Source of the DNA: Adineta steineri
Lineage: Eukaryota > Rotifera > Eurotatoria > Adinetida > Adinetidae
Direction of reading: 5' to 3'
Assembly: GCA_905250115.1 (NCBI GenBank)
Contig: CAJNOI010000264.1
Coordinates: forward strand, 33,477 to 97,476
Length of the DNA: 64,000 nucleotides
Below are positions 63,842-64,000 of this stretch, piece by piece. Numbering within the stretch: the stretch's first letter is position 1; each line of letters starts with the position of its first letter. The position numbers and the translations under genes were made by a program. The notes under the pieces are model-generated. The model was not told the origin of the DNA. It saw only the letters and a program-made list of their open reading frames with translations, and searched no databases.

Positions 63842-64000
63842 TGATTTGTTTCATTTTTGTTTTTACACATTATATAGAATACCTTTTTAGTTAGTTTTCA
63901 CCGGTTTTTTTGACATTTTATTTTTATAGAATAAAATAAATCAATGAATAAATCATAATGAGGTTTAATATAGAGTCAGCGAGAGAGAAAAAGAAAAATT

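Overview
The window looks like AT-rich (about 70% A+T) nuclear DNA of a small invertebrate, most likely a bdelloid rotifer (a Rotaria or Adineta relative). This is inferred from four things. The genes have many short introns (mostly 45-65 bp, GT-AG). Clear animal genes (14-3-3, tubby, SLC26, 7TM receptor, SLC49-like transporter) sit beside families that animals usually lack (an NCS1 purine/cytosine permease, a KefB/Kha1-type antiporter, a DUF1349 protein). Tracts of CCCACA/TGTGGG, the bdelloid telomere hexamer, are scattered throughout. Transposon debris is concentrated in one stretch. No database search was possible, so the taxon is a reasoned guess.

Layout. 1-0.5 kb: interstitial telomere-like CCCACA tract. 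1.5-13 kb: DUF1349 protein, a small four-TM protein, a tubby-like protein (minus), a ubiquitin-like protein, an NCS1 permease and a short-chain dehydrogenase (minus). 13-26.4 kb: a repeat island with four long imperfect inverted-repeat (foldback) elements, hAT-type miniature elements (two with 8-bp target duplications), a 29-bp minisatellite, a degenerate tandem array and copies of a dispersed repeat. The only convincing gene there is an intronless FkbM-type methyltransferase. 27-30 kb: allantoicase and a seven-exon 14-3-3 protein. 30-41 kb: an eight-exon P2C-like P-type ATPase (minus), a 3.2-kb gap, and a 13-exon SLC26/SulP anion transporter. 41-51.8 kb: a 1565-residue LDLa/EGF/7TM receptor in one exon (minus), a tryparedoxin/nucleoredoxin-like protein (minus) and a TIR-domain protein. 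52-64 kb: a hAT miniature element just upstream of a sulfotransferase, an SLC49-like MFS transporter, a secreted Kelch-repeat protein, a Gly/Tyr-rich peptide, a stand-alone PABC/MLLE domain (minus), an orphan multi-pass membrane protein (minus) and a CPA2 cation/proton antiporter.

There are no operons; genes are separated by 0.4-3 kb. The content leans towards membrane transport: seven of about twenty-one genes are transporters, pumps or multi-pass receptors. The NCS1 permease and the allantoicase could both serve purine salvage and breakdown, though nothing in the sequence ties their expression together. Candidate foreign genes, telomere-like repeats and transposon relics occurring together would fit a subtelomeric or formerly subtelomeric position, as described for bdelloids. 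The most interesting unexplained features are: a dispersed family of short hairpins built from telomere-like arms around a short spacer; hAT-type elements whose interior is GC-rich simple repeat in opposing orientations; and several proteins with unusual domain ends (tail-anchored TIR, CaaX-ended thioredoxin, lone MLLE, a P2C-like pump with altered cation-site residues).
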